Below are positions 26,190 to 35,254 of a stretch of DNA of 64,000 nt, piece after piece. Position numbers and translations under genes: made by a program. Source of the stretch: JADKAV01 sp037046735 (GTDB taxonomy: Bacteria; Actinomycetota; Actinomycetes; S36-B12; UBA10799); contig JBAOHC010000027.1 of assembly GCA_037046735.1 (NCBI GenBank), forward strand, positions 744,001-808,000, read 5' to 3'. The notes under the pieces are model-generated. The model did not search any database and was not told the origin of the DNA. It saw only the letters and a list, made by a program, of their open reading frames with translations. The number at the start of each line of letters is the position of its first letter. Within the stretch, counting starts at the first letter, position 1.

Positions 26190-28304
26190 GTGGCGCGACG
26201 TCGGACGCGGTCCAACGACCGCAGGAGTACATCATCTCGCGGCCCCCGCCGGGAGCGTAACAACGAGGGGCTCATCCCCGTGCTGGCGCAGGCCGTACGG
26301 CAGGTGGAGTCAGCCATCAACAGCGGCGACGCCCGCGCTTCCGTGCGGACGAAGTTCCAGGTCGTCGCGCTGCTGACCCGCGAGGAACGTGCGCGGATCA
26401 TGGCCGATGAGGCCAGTACCGACGCTCACAAGGCCGAGCAGTTGAAGCGGCTCGACGGCATCGCCACGATTCTGGCCAAGACCGCCGCCCGCGACACGTC
26501 GCTGCTGACGCTGATCGGCGAGGGCGCGCAGCTGTCAGAGTTCGGCAAGATCGAGCGTCGGGACATGCTGGAGGCCGCGGGGATCGAAGAGGAGACGAAG
26601 GCACCCGATCCGGAGGCACCTGAGAAGCGCCTGGTCGTACCGCAGTCGGTCATGTCGCGGCAGTTGGCCAATCCGTTCCTGGCCCCCGACCTGGAGGCCG
26701 CCCGCCAGCAGGTGGAGGTGCGCGCGCAGCGCCTGGCCGGCTGGGAGTTACTCGGGCCGCTCTTGCGCTCGTTCGAGGAAGCCCCCGATGGCGCTGTGAC
26801 CTGCATGACCCTGCCGCACCCGTCGTTCACACCGGTGCCTGCTGGGTTGACCCTGATGAGACATCAGGCCCAGGTCATCGCCGCCGCCGAGAACGGCCAC
26901 CGCAGCTTCCTGCTCGCCGACGAACCCGGCCTGGGCAAGACGGCGCAGGCATTGCTGTCGGCTCGAGTCAGCGACTCGTACCCGATGCTGGCGGTGGTGC
27001 CTAACGTGGTGAAGGCGAACTGGGCCCGCGAGGTGAGCATGTGGACACCGGACCGGACGGCCACGGTCATCCACAGTGATGGGGAGTCCGCCGACGCTTT
27101 CGCCGACATCGTGATCGTCAATTACGAGATTCTGGACCGTCATATCGGCTGGCTCAGTGACTTCGGCTTCCGCGGGATGGTCGTCGATGAGGCGCACTTC
27201 ATCAAGAACAAGGGGTCTCAGCGCTCCCAGAACGTCTTGGAGATCGCCCGGCGCATCCGGGCCCGGGCTGGTCGGCCCCTGCTCATGGCGTTGACCGGGA
27301 CACCGCTGATCAATGATCTCGAGGACTTCCTCGCGATCTGGGAGTTCCTGGGCTGGATCGATGCGACCAAACCCACTGGTGATCTGATGCGGGCGCTGGA
27401 GGAGACCGGCCTCGCCCCTGGTGACCCGGGCTTCTACCCGGCTGCGCGCCGCTGTGTGATCGAACGCGGGATCGTGCGCCGGCGCAAGATTGACGTGGCC
27501 GCTGACATCGCCGCCCGCCGCGTCGCGGACCTGCCGGTCGAACTCGACGGCGCCGTGGGCCGCTCGATCCTGCGCGCCCAGGAGGAGCTCACGCAGATGC
27601 TGATCTCCCGGTACGACACAGCCATGCAACGCCGAGCCGCCGATGCCGGCGACACGATCGATGAAACGGTGGTGCGCCGGGTCGCAGCCACGGCACGCAA
27701 GCAGGAGAAGGCGGCCAGCACGACCGACAACGTCTTCACGATGATGCGCAAGATCGGACAGGCGAAGGCGGGGCTCGCGGCTGACTACACCGCACAGCTG
27801 GTGCGCAGCGTGGGCAAAGTCGTCTTCTTCGCCAAACACATCGATGTCATGGACAGCGCGGAGGAGTTGTTCGCCGCGCGCGGGATCGGTTACTGCTCCA
27901 TCCGCGGCGACCAGACATCCAAGGTCCGTCAGCGCAATATCGATGCTTTCACCACCGATCCGGACGTCGCCATCGCCGTGTGTTCGCTGACCGCCGCTGG
28001 GGTGGGGATCAACCTGCAGGTCGCCTCGAACCTGGTGCTCGCCGAGCTGCCGTGGACCGACGCCGAGCAGACCCAGGCGATCGACCGCATCCACCGCATC
28101 GGCCAGGAGCAGCCGGTGACGGCGTGGCGCATCCTGGCAGCCAACACGATCGACACGAAGGTCGCGGAGTTGATCGACGCCAAGGCCGGTCTGGCCGCGC
28201 GAGCGCTCGACGGCTCCACCGAGGATGCCGGCGAGGCCTCCGATGTCGCCCTGGAAGCTTTGGTCGAACTGCTCACAGAGGCTTTGCAGGCTCGTCGAGG
28301 GTAA
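26190..28304 (+). CDS. SNF2-family DEAD/DEAH helicase
   Basis: A 704-residue protein starting at a GTG 5 nt after GGAGGAGG. The N-terminal 200 residues are helical and charged with no recognised domain. The helicase core has LRHQ-like LMRHQAQVI, Walker A DEPGLGKT (244-251), DEAH (333-336), LTGTPLIND, then the C-terminal domain VVFFAKHIDVMD, SLTAAGVGINLQVASN and QAIDRIHRIGQ, all standard for Swi2/Snf2 ATPases. It likely translocates on double-stranded DNA. Bacterial stand-alone SNF2 proteins are frequent in mobile and defence loci, but no methylase or nuclease partner lies next to this one. Confidence 0.92.
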   Translation: MARRRTRSNDRRSTSSRGPRRERNNEGLIPVLAQAVRQVESAINSGDARASVRTKFQVVALLTREERARIMADEASTDAHKAEQLKRLDGIATILAKTAARDTSLLTLIGEGAQLSEFGKIERRDMLEAAGIEEETKAPDPEAPEKRLVVPQSVMSRQLANPFLAPDLEAARQQVEVRAQRLAGWELLGPLLRSFEEAPDGAVTCMTLPHPSFTPVPAGLTLMRHQAQVIAAAENGHRSFLLADEPGLGKTAQALLSARVSDSYPMLAVVPNVVKANWAREVSMWTPDRTATVIHSDGESADAFADIVIVNYEILDRHIGWLSDFGFRGMVVDEAHFIKNKGSQRSQNVLEIARRIRARAGRPLLMALTGTPLINDLEDFLAIWEFLGWIDATKPTGDLMRALEETGLAPGDPGFYPAARRCVIERGIVRRRKIDVAADIAARRVADLPVELDGAVGRSILRAQEELTQMLISRYDTAMQRRAADAGDTIDETVVRRVAATARKQEKAASTTDNVFTMMRKIGQAKAGLAADYTAQLVRSVGKVVFFAKHIDVMDSAEELFAARGIGYCSIRGDQTSKVRQRNIDAFTTDPDVAIAVCSLTAAGVGINLQVASNLVLAELPWTDAEQTQAIDRIHRIGQEQPVTAWRILAANTIDTKVAELIDAKAGLAARALDGSTEDAGEASDVALEALVELLTEALQARRG

Positions 28305-28330
28305 CGAGGGCGACAGCGGGCCTCGTCGGT

Positions 28331-28602
28331 GAGCAATTGGGCATTTGTCGCTGCGACACGCCGCGGGGAATCGCACCTTGTGCCCAATTGCTGCGGATCG
28401 CCCACCGATCCGTCACTCCCCCGGGCGCAGGGTGAGCAATTGGGCATTTGTCGCTGCGACACGCCGGGCGGAATCGCTCCTTGTGCCCAATTGCTGCGGA
28501 TCGCCCACCGATCCGTTACTCCCCCGGCGCAGGGTGAGCAATTGGGCATTTGTCGCTGCGACACGCCGCGGGGAATCGCACCTTGTGCCCAATTGCTGCG
28601 GA
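28331..28602. repeat. Three tandem palindromic repeats
   Basis: Three 67-bp units at 28331-28397, 28434-28500 and 28536-28602, with periods of 103 and 102 bp. Each begins AGCAATTGGGCA and ends TGCCCAATTGCT, a perfect 12-bp inverted repeat; inside it is a second palindrome GTCGCTGCGAC. Units 1 and 3 agree throughout the core, unit 2 differs at a few bases. The 36-bp spacers are also near-identical (TCGCCCACCGATCCGT...), so the array is a tandem repeat of unit plus spacer. It fills the gap between the SNF2-type gene and the promoter of the DUF222-HNH gene. Confidence 0.9.
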
Positions 28603-28665
28603 CGAGACGAAACAGACTGAGGGCCAAATGTAAGGTCCACAATACCTGTGCAAGAGTGTATATTG

Positions 28666-28681
28666 TCGAACATTTGTGCTA
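28666..28681 (+). promoter_or_regulatory. Putative LexA (SOS) box upstream of the DUF222-HNH gene
   Basis: TCGAACATTTGTGCTA matches the mycobacterial-type SOS box (TCGAAC-N4-GTTCGA) exactly in the left half and partly in the right half. It overlaps a likely -10 (TAGCAT at 28680-28685) and lies 30 nt before the start codon. Members of the 13E12/DUF222 family in Mycobacterium tuberculosis are reported to have SOS boxes, which supports the reading. Confidence 0.5.
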
Positions 28682-28710
28682 GCATGGAGGTATCTGAGGG
28701 GGGGAGACAC

Positions 28711-29868
28711 ATGACGACAGGCCAGCTCATAGCGGCACTCGAGGAACTTCCAACAGACCAGCCCGTCGACTGGACCTTGCCGCAGTTACAGGAGCACATC
28801 CCGGCTCTATTCGCACTTCAGGCAAGCGCCACAGCGCTGAGCATGGCAGCGATCGCGGCCTTCGACGCCAAGGGCGGCGGCCGGCGCGCGGGGTTCCGAT
28901 CCACTGCTGACTGGCTGGGCAAGACCACCGGCATGTCCCACCCGGGGGCGATGGTGGCCACCGCCCGGGCGCTCCGCGATGAGCTGCCGGCCACCTCCGC
29001 CGCCCTCGACAACGGCACGATCAGCGAGGAGCACGTGCGCCTGATTCGTCGGGCACACCGGATGCTTGGAAAGGACTACGCCCGAATCGAGACCCACATC
29101 GCGACCGTCGCGCAGCACGTGAGCGTGCGCGACATGCGCGGATTCATCGACCGGATCATCCAGCAGTACCACCCGGAGCGCACCGACAAGGACACAGAAC
29201 TGGCCAAGGACAAGCGCAAGGCCTTCCTGTCGCAGTCCCTGGACGGCTGGTGGCACCTCAACGGGCTACTTGATCCAGAGACGGGTGAGCGACTGCGGGC
29301 GGCCCTCGACATCTACGCCGACTCGACCGGACCCCAGGATCTGCGGAGCGCGCCGATGCGGTGCGCGGACGCCCTGGCTGAGATCGGGGACAAGGCCGTC
29401 GCTGACATCAACCGAACATCTGGGCATGGGACCGTTCTGATCCGTGTGACGGTTGACGAACTGCACAGCCGACTCGGCGTCGAATGGCCGTCGGGGGCGT
29501 TGATGAGCCGCTGCGATGTGGACAAGATGACCTGCTCAGCCGAGGTGGCCACCGTCATCGGAGTCAATACAACCACCGGCTGGCAACCCGTCAATCTGGG
29601 ATTCACCCACCGCTTTGCGACTGCGGCCCAACGCCTGGCGCTCGTGGCCCGAGATGGCCCCACCTGCATTCATCCCGGTTGCACGGTGAAGGCCAGCAGG
29701 TGCATCGCCCATCACATCGTGCACTGGAAGGATGGCGGTCCGTCCGACCTATCCAACTACGGTCTCGCCTGCGGCTGTCACCACGACGACCTGCACAGCG
29801 GCAAACTCGTGGTGATCGTCAGACCCGACGGCAGTTACACCACGGCACCGAATCCGGCGCTGGAATAG
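28711..29868 (+). CDS. DUF222/HNH endonuclease (13E12-repeat family)
   Basis: About 385 residues from the ATG at 28711, preceded by GGGGGGGAG; an upstream in-frame ATG at 28684 is less likely. The N-terminal 280 residues are the DUF222 helical domain (AIAAFDAKGGGRRAGFRSTA, then GTISEEHVRLIRRAH). The C-terminus holds an HNH motif: CIHPGCTVKASRCIAHHIVHW, then NYGLACGCHHDDLH, with Cys pairs for zinc. Such proteins are multicopy, mobile-associated nucleases in actinobacteria; no substrate is established. The palindromic triplet and a possible SOS box sit just upstream. Confidence 0.9.
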   Translation: MTTGQLIAALEELPTDQPVDWTLPQLQEHIPALFALQASATALSMAAIAAFDAKGGGRRAGFRSTADWLGKTTGMSHPGAMVATARALRDELPATSAALDNGTISEEHVRLIRRAHRMLGKDYARIETHIATVAQHVSVRDMRGFIDRIIQQYHPERTDKDTELAKDKRKAFLSQSLDGWWHLNGLLDPETGERLRAALDIYADSTGPQDLRSAPMRCADALAEIGDKAVADINRTSGHGTVLIRVTVDELHSRLGVEWPSGALMSRCDVDKMTCSAEVATVIGVNTTTGWQPVNLGFTHRFATAAQRLALVARDGPTCIHPGCTVKASRCIAHHIVHWKDGGPSDLSNYGLACGCHHDDLHSGKLVVIVRPDGSYTTAPNPALE

Positions 29869-29874
29869 CCGGGT

Positions 29875-30216
29875 CTACTCGCGCAACACTTTGTCCATCG
29901 CCTTGCCGCGCGCCAATTCGTCGACGAGTTTGTCGAGGTAACGGATCTGCTGCATCAACGGATCCTCGACGTTTTCCACACGAACGCCACACACGACTCC
30001 TGTGATGAGCCCGGCATTCGGATTCAGCTGCGCCCCCGCGAAGAACCCCTCGAAAGTGGTTCCCTGTGCCAGGTGCCGCTGCAGCTGCGTCTCGTCGTAC
30101 CCGGTGAGCCACTCGATGACCTGGTGCAGCTCCTCCTGCGTGCGGCCCTTCTTCTCCACCTTGGCCACGTAGTGCGGGTAGACCGAGGCGACGCTGGTCG
30201 TGAAGATTCTGCTCAC
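29875..30216 (-). CDS. DUF2200-family protein
   Basis: About 113 residues from the GTG at 30216, where the typical DUF2200 beginning SRIFTTSVASVYPHYVAKVEKKGR starts. The domain continues with IEWLTGYDETQL and GVVCGVRVENVEDPLMQQIRYLDKLVDELA. DUF2200 proteins are small cytoplasmic proteins proposed to be DNA-binding; function unknown. Convergent with the DUF222-HNH gene, with stops 6 bp apart. Confidence 0.85.
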   Translation of the reverse strand: MSRIFTTSVASVYPHYVAKVEKKGRTQEELHQVIEWLTGYDETQLQRHLAQGTTFEGFFAGAQLNPNAGLITGVVCGVRVENVEDPLMQQIRYLDKLVDELARGKAMDKVLRE

Positions 30217-30309
30217 CTGCCCATCATCGCTAACGAGCGATGCGGAGTGCCAGCGACCGTCCATCTTCTACACTGCAGCAACACTGCCGAGCCACTCCAG
30301 GAGGACCCT

Positions 30310-31671
30310 TTGCACACTGATGCGATTGTCGTGGGGGCAGGATTCGCTGGCCTGCGCACGGCGCAACGACTGGTAGCGGCCGGGCGCACGGTCACGGTGC
30401 TGGAGGCGCGAGACCGGGTGGGCGGTCGCATCTGCCCCGGTGAGATCGCCGGGCGCACCATCGATCTGGGCGGTATGTGGCTGGGGCCCACCCAACGTCG
30501 CCTCGACGAACTCACCTCCCAGATCGGCATGAAGCGATACCCGACCTGGCTGCAGGGTGAATGCTCCATCGAGTTCCGCGGACGGTTCGGCAGGGCCCCC
30601 GGCGAGGACTTCGACCGCATCCTCGGCACCCCCAACCGGCTTCGCCTGCTCAAGCTGAACTGGGAACTCGAGCGACTCTGCAAGAACCTGCCGATAAGCG
30701 CGCCCTGGGACCATCCGAAGGCCGCTGATCTGGACGCCCAGACCGTGGCCTCCTGGACTGCCCAGCGGACAGCGAGCCCCGACGTGCACCATCTGATGAA
30801 TCTGGTGTGTCAGGCCGTGTTCTGCACCGAGGCGCGGGAGTTGTCCTTGTTGTACTTCGCCTTCTACTGCAAGGCTGCCGGGGGCCTGTTGGTCCTACTG
30901 GCCGGTGGCCCCGGCGGAGCCCAGAACTTCCTGTTCGACGGTGGCCTGCACCAGGCGGCGCAGCACCTCGCCGACGGCATCGAGGCCGAGATCGCACTCG
31001 ATGCCCCGGTAGTCGCGGTGGAACAGACCGAGAACCACGTCACCGTCACCACTGCCGGCGGGGAATCCCGCACGGCCAGCCGGCTCGTCATGGCAGTACC
31101 ACCACCGCTGGCCAGGGAGATCACCTGGGCGCCTGGACTGTCCCAGGACCGCGCCCGGCTCCTCGAACGCCAGACCATGGGATCCACCATCAAGGGCTGG
31201 CTGGCATACGAGAGGCCCTTCTGGCGGGAGGACAACCACAACGCCTTCGTCATGACCGACGCATCGGCGTTCAGCCCGGCCTTCGACGCGACCCCACCGG
31301 GGTCCACCATCGGCCTGATCGCCGGCTTCTTCGAGTCCGTCGAGGGCCGCAGCGTCGCTGAATCGACCCCCGAAGTGCGGCGAGAGATCGCCATCACCAC
31401 CCTGGTGCGTCATCTCGGAGCCCGTGCGGCCGATCCCATCGACTACATCGACAAGGACTGGACCGCCGAGCAGTGGTCGCGGGGATGCTACGGCGCGACC
31501 ATGCCACCTGGCGTCCTCACGACGGTGGGCCACCTCATGCGCAAGCCACTGGGCCGGGTGCACTGGGCGGGCACCGAGACCGCCACCGAATGGAGCGGCT
31601 ACGTCGAAGGCGCGCTGGAGTCCGGGGATCGGGCGGCGCGAGAGGTGCTGGCGGGGCTGCGCGGGCGCTAG
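30310..31671 (+). CDS. Flavin monoamine oxidase-family protein
   Basis: A 453-residue FAD enzyme. I use the TTG start at 30310, placed 5 nt after AGGAGG, because the Rossmann motif DAIVVGAGFAGLRTAQRL follows at once and upstream codons are not family-like. LEARDRVGGRI and DLGGMWLGPTQ match the amine oxidase FAD-binding region, and the C-terminal GRVHWAGTETATEWSGYVEGALESG is the typical FAD-contact segment. It would oxidise an amine to an imine with H2O2 production. Substrate unknown; no neighbouring amine catabolism genes. Confidence 0.9.
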   Translation: MHTDAIVVGAGFAGLRTAQRLVAAGRTVTVLEARDRVGGRICPGEIAGRTIDLGGMWLGPTQRRLDELTSQIGMKRYPTWLQGECSIEFRGRFGRAPGEDFDRILGTPNRLRLLKLNWELERLCKNLPISAPWDHPKAADLDAQTVASWTAQRTASPDVHHLMNLVCQAVFCTEARELSLLYFAFYCKAAGGLLVLLAGGPGGAQNFLFDGGLHQAAQHLADGIEAEIALDAPVVAVEQTENHVTVTTAGGESRTASRLVMAVPPPLAREITWAPGLSQDRARLLERQTMGSTIKGWLAYERPFWREDNHNAFVMTDASAFSPAFDATPPGSTIGLIAGFFESVEGRSVAESTPEVRREIAITTLVRHLGARAADPIDYIDKDWTAEQWSRGCYGATMPPGVLTTVGHLMRKPLGRVHWAGTETATEWSGYVEGALESGDRAAREVLAGLRGR

Positions 31672-31675
31672 TCCC

Positions 31676-32746
31676 TCACCACTTCGTACGCGTCTCACTC
31701 ATGTACACCTCGGTGCTGCCCGTGACTATGGTCTCGCCGCGGTAGACCCCGGCCGGGGACGCCAGACCACCGCCGAGTTGATACAGATCGAAACTCAGGT
31801 TGCCGTTGAGGTGGTAGTTGCGCGTGCGCCGGAATCCCGAGCCAACCATCGAGAAGTCGTTGGGCGTCAGCCAGACTGCCCCGTTGTCGAAGCGGCACTG
31901 AAACGTGCGCTCAGCGACCAAGGTGCAGGTGAACGTGCGCCGCTCGTAGGTCGCAGTGATGCCATACGCGTCGATCCGCTCCTGCGTCCCGGCATAGTTG
32001 TCACAGGCCCCCCAACTCGCCGGGTCCCAGGGGTCATCCCTGGGCGGAAACAGGATGTAGGCCTGGATGTCGCGTGCGCTGAACACCGACTGCCAGTTGG
32101 CCGTGGCCGCCGAGACACAGCGCCACTGTGTGCCGTCACGCCAGTAAAGGCGGTACACGTTGGCCGGATTGCTGGCCGAGCTCGCCCACAGCCCATCCGC
32201 ACCATTACTCAGCGACCAGGAGTCGATGAACAAGGACACGCGGTCGGCCCGCAGACCCTTGACCAGGGGGTCATGCCGCCGGGCATGTGTCTCCATACGT
32301 CCGTGCACCGTATCGGCTTGCTCTTCGCTGAGCACCCGCAACCGCGCCCGCAACTCGTCCTTCTTGGCAAAGTACCGGGGATGTGTCATCACCGCGACCA
32401 CGGTGTCCGTGCCGCCGACCGGCTCGTGCAACACCATCGCGATGTTGGGCGGATCCTGCCGGAACGTCCCGCCCTTGTCCCAGGCTCGCGTGAACATCTT
32501 GGTCGGCCACACCCCGGAGTCGCGCTTCGGCCGGTCACTGAACCACACGGTGTGCTCATCGACGCCGCGCAGGCGCACCCGGAACTGATGTGGGGCGCCC
32601 TTGACCGGGGTCACGACCGCGCGTTCGGCCGACAGTGAGAACAGCAGCGACAACTGGTCGTCGCTGGCCGCACCTGCGGGGCCGGCGAGCCCTGCAACCC
32701 CCATGACAACGGCCAGAGCGACCGCACCCCTCTTCACACCTCGCAT
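31676..32746 (-). CDS. Secreted protein of unknown function
   Basis: About 356 residues from the ATG at 32746, which follows GCAGGGGA and starts a clear signal peptide (GVKRGAVALAVVMGVAGLAGPAGA-A). The mature part has an N-terminal beta domain (FRVRLRGVDEHTVWFSDRP), a helical middle (RYFAKKDELRARLRVLSEEQAD) and a C-terminal region with four cysteines (WRCVSAA, WGACDNYAG, RTFTCTL, TFQCRFD) consistent with disulfides. No family recognised. A small lipoprotein gene lies upstream on the same strand with a 26-nt gap, so they may be co-transcribed. Confidence 0.7.
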   Translation of the reverse strand: MRGVKRGAVALAVVMGVAGLAGPAGAASDDQLSLLFSLSAERAVVTPVKGAPHQFRVRLRGVDEHTVWFSDRPKRDSGVWPTKMFTRAWDKGGTFRQDPPNIAMVLHEPVGGTDTVVAVMTHPRYFAKKDELRARLRVLSEEQADTVHGRMETHARRHDPLVKGLRADRVSLFIDSWSLSNGADGLWASSASNPANVYRLYWRDGTQWRCVSAATANWQSVFSARDIQAYILFPPRDDPWDPASWGACDNYAGTQERIDAYGITATYERRTFTCTLVAERTFQCRFDNGAVWLTPNDFSMVGSGFRRTRNYHLNGNLSFDLYQLGGGLASPAGVYRGETIVTGSTEVYMSETRTKW

Positions 32747-32772
32747 GACATTCCCCTCCCCTGCGATCGGCA

Positions 32773-33192
32773 CTACTGCTTGGTCATCACCATCTCGAAG
32801 GCGCCGTGGTCGCCCTTGCCTTTGGTCCAGCTCACGACCACCGTCATCGACGTGCCGTCCACCTCGCCCTGCCACAAGGTGCCTGCCTCGGTGAGGACGA
32901 TGCCGCCGTCGCTGGTCAACGTGCCTGTGATCGGGGCCTGCACCTGCGAGCCGTCGACATCGGTGAACGCGATCGTTCCCCAGAACATGTCGTCCTGCTG
33001 ACGAGTGACGTTCAGCGTCTCAGCGTCGCCCTTGATCGTCCCGTCCGGGGCGGCGTACTGCGACTCCCCGGTCCAGGTGCCCATCAGATTGACAGTCACA
33101 TCTGCGGCCTGTTCCGTGCCGTCGGACGAACAGCCGGACAGCAGCCCCACTCCCAGAACGCCGACCGCCACCCAGGCATGAATCCCACGCAT
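32773..33192 (-). CDS. Small lipoprotein of unknown function
   Basis: 139 residues from the ATG at 33192, just after GAGGGGATT. The lipobox is LLSGCSS, so Cys is lipid-modified and the protein is exported. The mature domain (LMGTWTGESQYAAPDG, then ITGTLTSDGGIVL and MTVVVSWTKGKGD) is an all-beta, lipocalin-like fold of the kind found in many actinobacterial lipoproteins. Start is divergent from tgt at 33300. Confidence 0.75.
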   Translation of the reverse strand: MRGIHAWVAVGVLGVGLLSGCSSDGTEQAADVTVNLMGTWTGESQYAAPDGTIKGDAETLNVTRQQDDMFWGTIAFTDVDGSQVQAPITGTLTSDGGIVLTEAGTLWQGEVDGTSMTVVVSWTKGKGDHGAFEMVMTKQ

Positions 33193-33299
33193 AGGAATCC
33201 CCTCCCTCAAGGAAAATCCACCACTGTCTACGTCGGCACAACCGTCGGATCAATTGAGTGGCCGTTGCCGGCGCACCTGGCCGTGACACGATGGCACCC

Positions 33300-34514
33300 A
33301 TGTCGGCGCCGGGATTCCAATTCACCCCGGGTACCCCGATGATGACGCCGGACATGGGGCGTACCGGTGTCATCACCACGGCGCACGGCACGATCCGCAC
33401 CCCGGCATTCATCCCTGTGGCGACCAAGGCCACCCTCAAAACTGTGCTGCCGGCTGCTGCCGCCGACCTCGGGGCACAAGCGCTGCTGGCCAACGCTTAT
33501 CACCTGTACCTGCAGCCGGGGACCGACGTCATCGAGGACTTCGGCGGATTGGGCCCGTTCATGGGCTGGGATGGCCCCACCTTCACCGACAGCGGCGGGT
33601 TCCAGGTGCTGTCGCTGGGGGTGGGATTCAAGAAGGTGCTCTCGATGCAGGCAGCGGGAGTGCAGCGCGATGATGTCATCGCTGACGGTCACGAGCGACT
33701 GGCCCACGTGGACGACGACGGGGTCACGTTCAAGTCCCACCTCAACGGCTCGCTGCACCGCTTCACCCCTGAGGTTTCCATGCGGGTGCAGTACGCGATC
33801 GGTGCGGACATCGCCTTCGCCTTCGACGAGTGCACGACCTTGCTGAACACCCGCGCCTACCAGCAGGCGTCGGTCGCCCGCACCCACAAGTGGGCGGTGC
33901 GCTGCCTCGAGGAACATGGCCGGCTGCGCGACGACCATCCCGAGCGGCCATACCAAGCCTTGTTCGGGGTGGTGCAGGGCGCGCAGTACGAGGACTTGCG
34001 CCGGCAAGCGGCCCGCGGACTCGCCGAACTCGGCTTTGACGGCTTTGGGATCGGCGGCGCCTTGGAGAAGTCGGCGCTGGGTCAGATCGTCGGGTGGGTG
34101 GCCCAGGAACTCCCGGCTGAAAATCCCCGACACCTGCTTGGCATCGGTGACCCCGATGACCTGTTCGCGGGAGTGGCCGCCGGGGCCGACACGTTCGACT
34201 GCGTCACGCCGTCGCGGGTGGCCCGCAACGGCGCGGTCTTCTCCCCCACCGGCCGGTTCAACATCCGTCGGGCGGCCCACCGGCGCGAGAACGGACCGAT
34301 CAGCACCGAGTGCAGGTGCTACACGTGCGGGCACCACAGTCGGGCCTACCTGCACCATCTGTTCAAGGCCAAGGAGATGTTGGGGTTCACGCTGGCCACC
34401 ATCCACAATGTGCACTTCCTCGTCGACCTTGTGGACCGCATCCGGGAGTCGATCGAGAACGATGAATTCGCCGCGTTCCGAGCCGAGTTCTTGGGCCGCT
34501 ACTACGGCGCGTAG
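33300..34514 (+). CDS. tgt: Queuine tRNA-ribosyltransferase
   Basis: A 404-residue enzyme; the start could also be the ATG at 33291, nine bases upstream. Key motifs: RTPAFIPVATKATLK, FTDSGGFQVLSLG, GIGDPDDLFAGVAAGADTFDCVTPSRVARNG (nucleophilic Asp), and the zinc site CRCYTCGHH followed by TIHNVHF. It exchanges guanine at wobble position 34 of GUN-anticodon tRNAs for queuine or preQ1. Its stop overlaps the stop of the convergent VUT-family transporter by 13 bp, and that transporter is a known partner for importing queuosine precursors. No queuosine biosynthesis genes are in the window. Confidence 0.95.
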   Translation: MSAPGFQFTPGTPMMTPDMGRTGVITTAHGTIRTPAFIPVATKATLKTVLPAAAADLGAQALLANAYHLYLQPGTDVIEDFGGLGPFMGWDGPTFTDSGGFQVLSLGVGFKKVLSMQAAGVQRDDVIADGHERLAHVDDDGVTFKSHLNGSLHRFTPEVSMRVQYAIGADIAFAFDECTTLLNTRAYQQASVARTHKWAVRCLEEHGRLRDDHPERPYQALFGVVQGAQYEDLRRQAARGLAELGFDGFGIGGALEKSALGQIVGWVAQELPAENPRHLLGIGDPDDLFAGVAAGADTFDCVTPSRVARNGAVFSPTGRFNIRRAAHRRENGPISTECRCYTCGHHSRAYLHHLFKAKEMLGFTLATIHNVHFLVDLVDRIRESIENDEFAAFRAEFLGRYYGA

Positions 34515-35176
34515 GTCGGCTCCCGGCGTTTCACGTAGGCCACCACCCGGTATGTGATCGGCAGCAGCACGACCTCGAGTGCGGTCTTGTAGAAGTAGCC
34601 GAACGCGACGTAGGACCAGAACTGCGGACCGGTGATGATCCCGTAGAAGGCGATCGTGCAGAAAACGACGGTGTCAGCGAACTCGCCCACTGCTGTGGAG
34701 CCGATCAGCCGGGCCCACAGGTGGGCCTCCCCCGTGCGCTGCTTGATCCAGACCAGCACGTACGCGTTGAGCAGTTGGCCCACCAGGTAGCCGGCCATAC
34801 TGGCCAGCACGATCCGGGGCACAAAGCCCAGGACGGCTTCGAACGCCTCTTGATGGGGCCAGTCGGCAGCGGGCGGCGAGAACTGCACCAGCAGGAAGGT
34901 CAGCGCCGCGAGCACCGCCATCGTGAAGCCGAGGAAGATCGCCCGGCGCGCTGCGCGCAGGCCGTAGACCTCGGCCAATACGTCGCCGGTGATGTAGACC
35001 AGCGGGAACAGGAACGCGCCGCCATCGGTGATGATCGGGCCGAAGGCGATCAGTTTGACGGCGCCGATGTTGGAGATCAGCAGCAGCGACACGAAGATGA
35101 CGACAACGGGCGTGTACAGGCCGCCGGGAATCTGTGCGTGACGCGCGGTGCGGTCGGTGGTCAGGGGCGCGGTCAT
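34502..35176 (-). CDS. Queuosine-precursor transporter (VUT/YhhQ family)
   Basis: 224 residues from the ATG at 35176; TAGGCT (35184-35189) ends 7 nt upstream, a leaderless-style start. Six hydrophobic helices are visible, with VUT-family features: LISNIGAVKLIAFG, FPLVYITGDVLAEVYG, RIVLASMAGYLVGQLLNAYV and GEFADTVVFCTIAFYG. It is an energy-coupled or secondary importer of preQ1/queuine-like bases. It is convergent with tgt, with overlapping stops, so both serve tRNA queuosine modification. The 71-bp repeat array begins 79 bp upstream of this start. Confidence 0.92.
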   Translation of the reverse strand: MTAPLTTDRTARHAQIPGGLYTPVVVIFVSLLLISNIGAVKLIAFGPIITDGGAFLFPLVYITGDVLAEVYGLRAARRAIFLGFTMAVLAALTFLLVQFSPPAADWPHQEAFEAVLGFVPRIVLASMAGYLVGQLLNAYVLVWIKQRTGEAHLWARLIGSTAVGEFADTVVFCTIAFYGIITGPQFWSYVAFGYFYKTALEVVLLPITYRVVAYVKRREPTYAP

Positions 35177-35254
35177 CCCCTGCAGCCTAGGTGGTGTCTG
35201 TTGGTTGTTCATAGCCAGAACCTGACGATTGCTGCATGATGGCGGCCCGGCCGG

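Noticed and set aside
26748..28376. A long minus-strand open frame opposite the SNF2-type gene
   Set aside because: It is the high-GC antisense shadow of a clear helicase; no family motifs are present in it.
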